Assembly (NCBI GenBank): GCA_946887085.1
Contig: CAMPKG010000118.1
Span: 1 to 9,385 of the forward strand
Length of the DNA stretch: 9,385 nt
Reading direction: 5' to 3'
Source: an uncultured Sphingobacteriales bacterium
GTDB lineage: Bacteria; Bacteroidota; Bacteroidia; Chitinophagales; Chitinophagaceae
The notes under the pieces were generated by a model. The model was not told the origin of the DNA. It did not search any database and was given only the letters and a program-made list of their open reading frames with translations. Positions 6,267-9,385 of the stretch are shown piece after piece. Made by a program: the position numbers and the translations under genes. Position 1 is the first letter of the stretch, and every line of letters begins with the position of its first letter.

Positions 6267-8753
6267 ATGTACTTATATCGCGTTGCGTTGGTCCTTAACC
6301 TGGTTTGTTTATTCGTTAGCTCGGCCATAGGTCAAACCGCCGAAAAACCCGGCAAGATATCGGGTAAGATCATTAACGAGCAAAAAAAGCCTGTTGAATA
6401 CGCAACGGTTACCCTGTTAAAGCCTGACTCAAGCGTAGTAAATGGAGGCCTTACCGACGACAATGGGAATTTCCAAATAGAACAGACCGGCACCGGTAAA
6501 TTCCTGCTGCGTATCAGCGGTATCGGGTTTGTCCAGCGCACTATCGGAGATATCGAGATTCGGCCAGAAGCGTTGGACAAAAAGCAGGCGCCCATCACCG
6601 TCAAATCATCGTCCACTGTAATGCAGGAAGTACAAATAACCGGTGAGCGCAGGGTGATGGAACTGGCGGTAGATAAAAAAGTTTTCAACGTAGAAAAGAA
6701 CATTACTACTGCCGGGGGTAGTGCCGCCGATGTGTTGCAGAATGTACCGGCAGTAGCTGTAGATGTTGACGGCACGGTAAGCCTGCGAGGCAAAAGCAAT
6801 GTTACGCTGTTAATAGATGGCAAGCCGGCAACCTTGTTAGGTGGTGATGCGGCTTCTGCATTGCAGGCATTGCCCGGCTCCAGTATCGAGAGTGTAGAAG
6901 TGATCACTAACCCTTCTGCCAAATACGATGCCCAGGGAATGGGCGGTATCATCAATATCGTTACAAAAAAAGACCGGCGATTTGGCCTGAATGGTTCGGT
7001 AACGGCTGGTGCGGGTACACGCGATAAATATAATGGCGGTATCAACCTGAACGCCAGGAACGAAAAATGGAATGTGTTTTTCAACAGCAACTTTCGCAAG
7101 AACAGGAACTATCACCGGACAACCACAGAACGTAATAACCTGAACGGAGCTTACTACAACACCTACGAAAATAACATGCGCACATTTGGCGGATGGTTCA
7201 ATACTATCGGGGGCGAGTATACTATAAACGATAAAAATTCAATCACGCTTACAGAAAACCTGAATTTGATGCAATGGGGCGGGAATGCAGTTTCTACGTA
7301 CAGAGTTTATAATACAGATGGACTTCCGGAGTTTATGCAGCGCCGCGTGTCAGATAATGTTGGGGGGCCATTCTCTACTTCTACTTCTCTTGACTTCAAA
7401 CATAAATTTAATAAACCAAAACAAGAGCTTACCACCAATGTTACTTTCGCTACAACGCGGGTGCAACGTGAGCAGCATTATACTACATATGGCTATGACA
7501 GCAGCGAAACGGAAGTGTCGCGTCCTGTATACCAGGACGCACCCGGCGGCGGAGGAAATAAAAGCCTGAATGGCCAGGCAGACTTCACAACACCTTTCGC
7601 TACGAAGAATGGCAAACTTGATGCGGGCTGGAAATCGCAACTCCTTTGGTTTGAAAGCAGCAACAACCCTACGATCGATTCGGGTACCGGAAAACAGGTA
7701 GACGTACTGTTACTAAACGATTACGATTACAGTCAGCACGTACACGCTGCATATACCAGCTACAGCGATCAGTACAAAAATTGGTCGTTCAACGGCGGAT
7801 TGAGGTTGGAATATGCTACATATGAAGGCACAGCCCGGGCATCAGCCGGCAAGAGATACTCCAACGATTACCTTGGCCTTTTCCCTTCGGCGTTCATATC
7901 ATACAAGCTTTCGAAAGAGCAAGCCATCTACCTGAGCTATACACGCCGTACGGACCGTCCGGGTTTTTGGAGGCTGATGCCCTACCTCGACCTGTCGAAC
8001 CCGCAGGATACCAGCATGGGTAATCCCGACCTTCTACCTGAGTTCATACATAACACGGAATTGAACTACAGCAGGCAGTTCGGGAAAGGGCATACCTTCA
8101 TAGCAAGTGCGTATTATCAATATACGCAAAACCTGATAGAGCGGTACCGCGTGTTTTATGCGAATGGTACTACCTTCTCACAACCCCGTAATCTTAATAG
8201 TGGAGTAACATATGGTTTGGAGCTTACAGGCCGCGCGCAGATACTGCCGATATGGGATGTGACGGCAAGTGCTAATCTTTTCCAAAATGAGGTAAGGGGC
8301 ACGAATATTGATCCTACATTGAATAACAGTGGTTTTAGCTGGTTCAGCAAAGCAAATACTAACCTGAAATTACCCGGCGGGTTTTCATTGCAGGTGAATG
8401 GTAACTATGAAGCACCTAAAGTAGTAGCGCAGGGAAGAACGCTGGACGCATGGTGGCTCGATGTGGCCCTCCGCAAAAACCTGCTGAACAATAAGGCAAC
8501 GTTGGTAGTGAACGTTTCGGATATATTTAACACCCGCAAATTCACTACACTGTATGATATGCCGCTGTACACTCAAAGCGTTTACCGCGACAGAGAGACA
8601 CGTATAGGCAACATCAGCTTCACCTACAGGTTTGGGAAATCCGATATGCGCAGCCAGTCGGGTGGCCGCCGCGGAAGAAATAATAATGCCGTTCCTGAAA
8701 AAGACCGCAATAATTTAAAAACTTATGACAATGCCGAGCAGGGCGGGTTCTGA
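6267..8753 (+). CDS. TonB-dependent-receptor-like outer membrane beta-barrel protein
   Basis: An 828-residue outer membrane protein resembling the Bacteroidota outer-membrane beta-barrel family related to TonB-dependent receptors. Residues 1-22 are a signal peptide with a signal peptidase I site after AIG. Residues about 29-100 form a carboxypeptidase-regulatory-like beta-sandwich (GKISGKIINEQKKPVEYATV, then GLTDDNGNFQI). A plug domain spans about 135-235, with ADVLQNVPAVAVDVDGTVSL (154-173), LLIDGKPA (181-188), IESVEVITNPSAKYDAQG (207-224) and GGIINIVTKK (226-235). The rest is barrel: alternating aromatic and polar strands such as YLSYTRRTDRPGFWRLMPYL and NPQDTSMGNPDLLPE, both typical of the family. 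After the last strand (ISFTYRFGK) comes a tail rich in Arg, Asn and Gly ending in GGF, a common trait of this family. It is unlike SusC: no SusD partner is adjacent and the ligand is unknown. ATG 6267 directly precedes the signal peptide. It lies 86 bases after the glycosyltransferase and may be transcribed separately. Confidence 0.9.
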   Translation: MYLYRVALVLNLVCLFVSSAIGQTAEKPGKISGKIINEQKKPVEYATVTLLKPDSSVVNGGLTDDNGNFQIEQTGTGKFLLRISGIGFVQRTIGDIEIRPEALDKKQAPITVKSSSTVMQEVQITGERRVMELAVDKKVFNVEKNITTAGGSAADVLQNVPAVAVDVDGTVSLRGKSNVTLLIDGKPATLLGGDAASALQALPGSSIESVEVITNPSAKYDAQGMGGIINIVTKKDRRFGLNGSVTAGAGTRDKYNGGINLNARNEKWNVFFNSNFRKNRNYHRTTTERNNLNGAYYNTYENNMRTFGGWFNTIGGEYTINDKNSITLTENLNLMQWGGNAVSTYRVYNTDGLPEFMQRRVSDNVGGPFSTSTSLDFKHKFNKPKQELTTNVTFATTRVQREQHYTTYGYDSSETEVSRPVYQDAPGGGGNKSLNGQADFTTPFATKNGKLDAGWKSQLLWFESSNNPTIDSGTGKQVDVLLLNDYDYSQHVHAAYTSYSDQYKNWSFNGGLRLEYATYEGTARASAGKRYSNDYLGLFPSAFISYKLSKEQAIYLSYTRRTDRPGFWRLMPYLDLSNPQDTSMGNPDLLPEFIHNTELNYSRQFGKGHTFIASAYYQYTQNLIERYRVFYANGTTFSQPRNLNSGVTYGLELTGRAQILPIWDVTASANLFQNEVRGTNIDPTLNNSGFSWFSKANTNLKLPGGFSLQVNGNYEAPKVVAQGRTLDAWWLDVALRKNLLNNKATLVVNVSDIFNTRKFTTLYDMPLYTQSVYRDRETRIGNISFTYRFGKSDMRSQSGGRRGRNNNAVPEKDRNNLKTYDNAEQGGF

Positions 8754-8760
8754 TTTGTAT

Positions 8761-8768
8761 TATATTTG
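8761..8768 (+). promoter_or_regulatory. -7 promoter element (TAnnTTTG) before the DUF4197 gene
   Basis: TATATTTG is a perfect match to the Bacteroidota -7 consensus, beginning seven bases after the receptor gene's stop codon and ending 26 bases before ATG 8795, which would leave a leader of roughly 20 bases. I find no good -33 TTTG at the right distance, and the region is AT-rich, so a chance match is possible. Confidence 0.45.
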
Positions 8769-8794
8769 ATAAGTATAAATTTTTTTAAGTGAGC

Positions 8795-9385
8795 ATGACT
8801 AAAGTGGTAAAAACATTGATGATCGCGGGTTTGTTTCTGGCAGGAGCAACCACGGCACAGGCGCAATTTGGTGACGTATTAAATAAGGCAAAAAAGGCAG
8901 CTAGCGATGCCGGTATCAATACCGGCAGCAGCCAGGGGGGCAGCTATACTAACAACGAAGCAGTGGCGGCTTTGCGCGAGGCGTTGAAAATAGGTACCCA
9001 AAATGCATCGGGCAGACTGTCCAGCCTGAACGGGTATTTCGGCAACCAGCTTATTAAGATATTGATGCCGCCGGAGGCGAAAAAGGTGGAGAACACGCTC
9101 CGCTCCATAGGCATGGGCGACCAGGTGGATAAGGCCATCCTGTCGATGAACCGTGCGGCTGAAGACGCGGCGACCAAAGCCGTGCCCATTTTTGTAAATG
9201 CCATCTCCGGCATGTCAATATCGGATGGTATATCTATAGTGCGCGGCGGGCAGGGCGCAGCGACCAACTACCTGAAAAACAGGACGACTGGCGAACTGAC
9301 CAATGCTTTCCGGCCGGTGATCCAGGGTTCGCTGGACAAAGTGAATGCGACCAAATACTGGTCTGATGTTTTTACTGTGTACAAC
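8795..9385 (+). CDS. Secreted DUF4197 family protein (3' end cut by window)
   Basis: The frame is open from ATG 8795 to the window edge, giving 197 residues without a stop. Residues 1-23 are a signal peptide (basic start, hydrophobic AGLFLAGA, AQA cleavage site before Gln24), so the protein is exported. The mature part resembles DUF4197: FGDVLNKAK (25-33), then the conserved ALREALKIGTQNA, and later SISDGISIVRGGQGAATNYL followed by FRPVIQGSLDKVNATKYW. Family members are typically about 220-250 residues and end in a segment resembling ALDGLF ... NPAARTTDLLKKVFG, so roughly 30-50 residues should lie beyond the window. No enzymatic motif is visible and the family's function is unknown. An in-frame GTG at 8789 is the alternative start; ATG 8795 is preferred as the stronger codon. 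It follows the receptor gene by 41 bases with a promoter-like element between, so it may be independent or co-transcribed. Confidence 0.85.
   Translation, partial: MTKVVKTLMIAGLFLAGATTAQAQFGDVLNKAKKAASDAGINTGSSQGGSYTNNEAVAALREALKIGTQNASGRLSSLNGYFGNQLIKILMPPEAKKVENTLRSIGMGDQVDKAILSMNRAAEDAATKAVPIFVNAISGMSISDGISIVRGGQGAATNYLKNRTTGELTNAFRPVIQGSLDKVNATKYWSDVFTVYN

Noticed and set aside
6332..7099. A 255-codon open frame on the minus strand inside the receptor gene.
   Set aside because: It is antisense to the signal-peptide, carboxypeptidase-like and plug regions, which are clearly coding on the plus strand. The minus-strand product resembles no family.
8781..8786. The T-run before the DUF4197 gene as an intrinsic terminator of the receptor gene.
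   Set aside because: No GC-rich stem precedes the T-run; it is part of an AT-rich promoter-like region.

Overview
The window looks like chromosomal core sequence from a Bacteroidota bacterium, probably of the Chitinophagia/Sphingobacteriia type. The evidence is the gene families: a BatA/aerotolerance-type double-anchor protein, an outer-membrane barrel receptor with an N-terminal carboxypeptidase-regulatory-like domain, and small DUF4199 and DUF4197 proteins. Two perfect matches to the Bacteroidota -7 promoter element (TAnnTTTG) agree with this. All genes lie on the + strand. I see no tRNA, rRNA, CRISPR array, insertion sequence or phage signature.

Layout: (1) 3-95 is the 3' end of an unidentified gene. 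(2) 147-1304 encodes a lipoprotein of glycoside hydrolase family 3, NagZ-like. (3) 1383-6180 is a probable operon. It holds a BatA-domain/vWA-like membrane protein (1383-3425), a dihydroorotase homologue with a ruined active site (3431-4600), a DUF4199 membrane protein (4771-5193, very probably starting further upstream at 4690), and a family 2 glycosyltransferase with two C-terminal membrane helices (5215-6180). (4) 6267-8753 is a TonB-receptor-like outer membrane protein. (5) 8795-9385 is a secreted DUF4197 protein cut by the window end. No gene-free stretch exceeds about 140 bases.

How the genes fit together: nearly every product acts at or in the cell envelope (lipoprotein hydrolase, inner-membrane BatA-like protein, inner-membrane DUF4199, membrane-anchored glycosyltransferase, outer-membrane barrel, exported DUF4197). 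The dihydroorotase homologue is the exception. It has lost all four metal-binding histidines and the catalytic aspartate, so it is almost certainly not an enzyme of pyrimidine synthesis and more likely a scaffold or partner protein.

The most unusual spot is the junction at 4598-4693. The dihydroorotase frame stops at TAA 4598, but the same frame then spells the conserved C-terminal tail of the family, interrupted once more by TAG 4637, and ends at TAA 4691. That last stop overlaps an ATA codon exactly where the DUF4199 protein would be expected to start. One G-to-A change at 4692 would have turned a classic ATGA stop/start overlap into the present ATAA. This is either recent decay, recoding with a non-AUG start, or sequence error; the sequence alone cannot decide.
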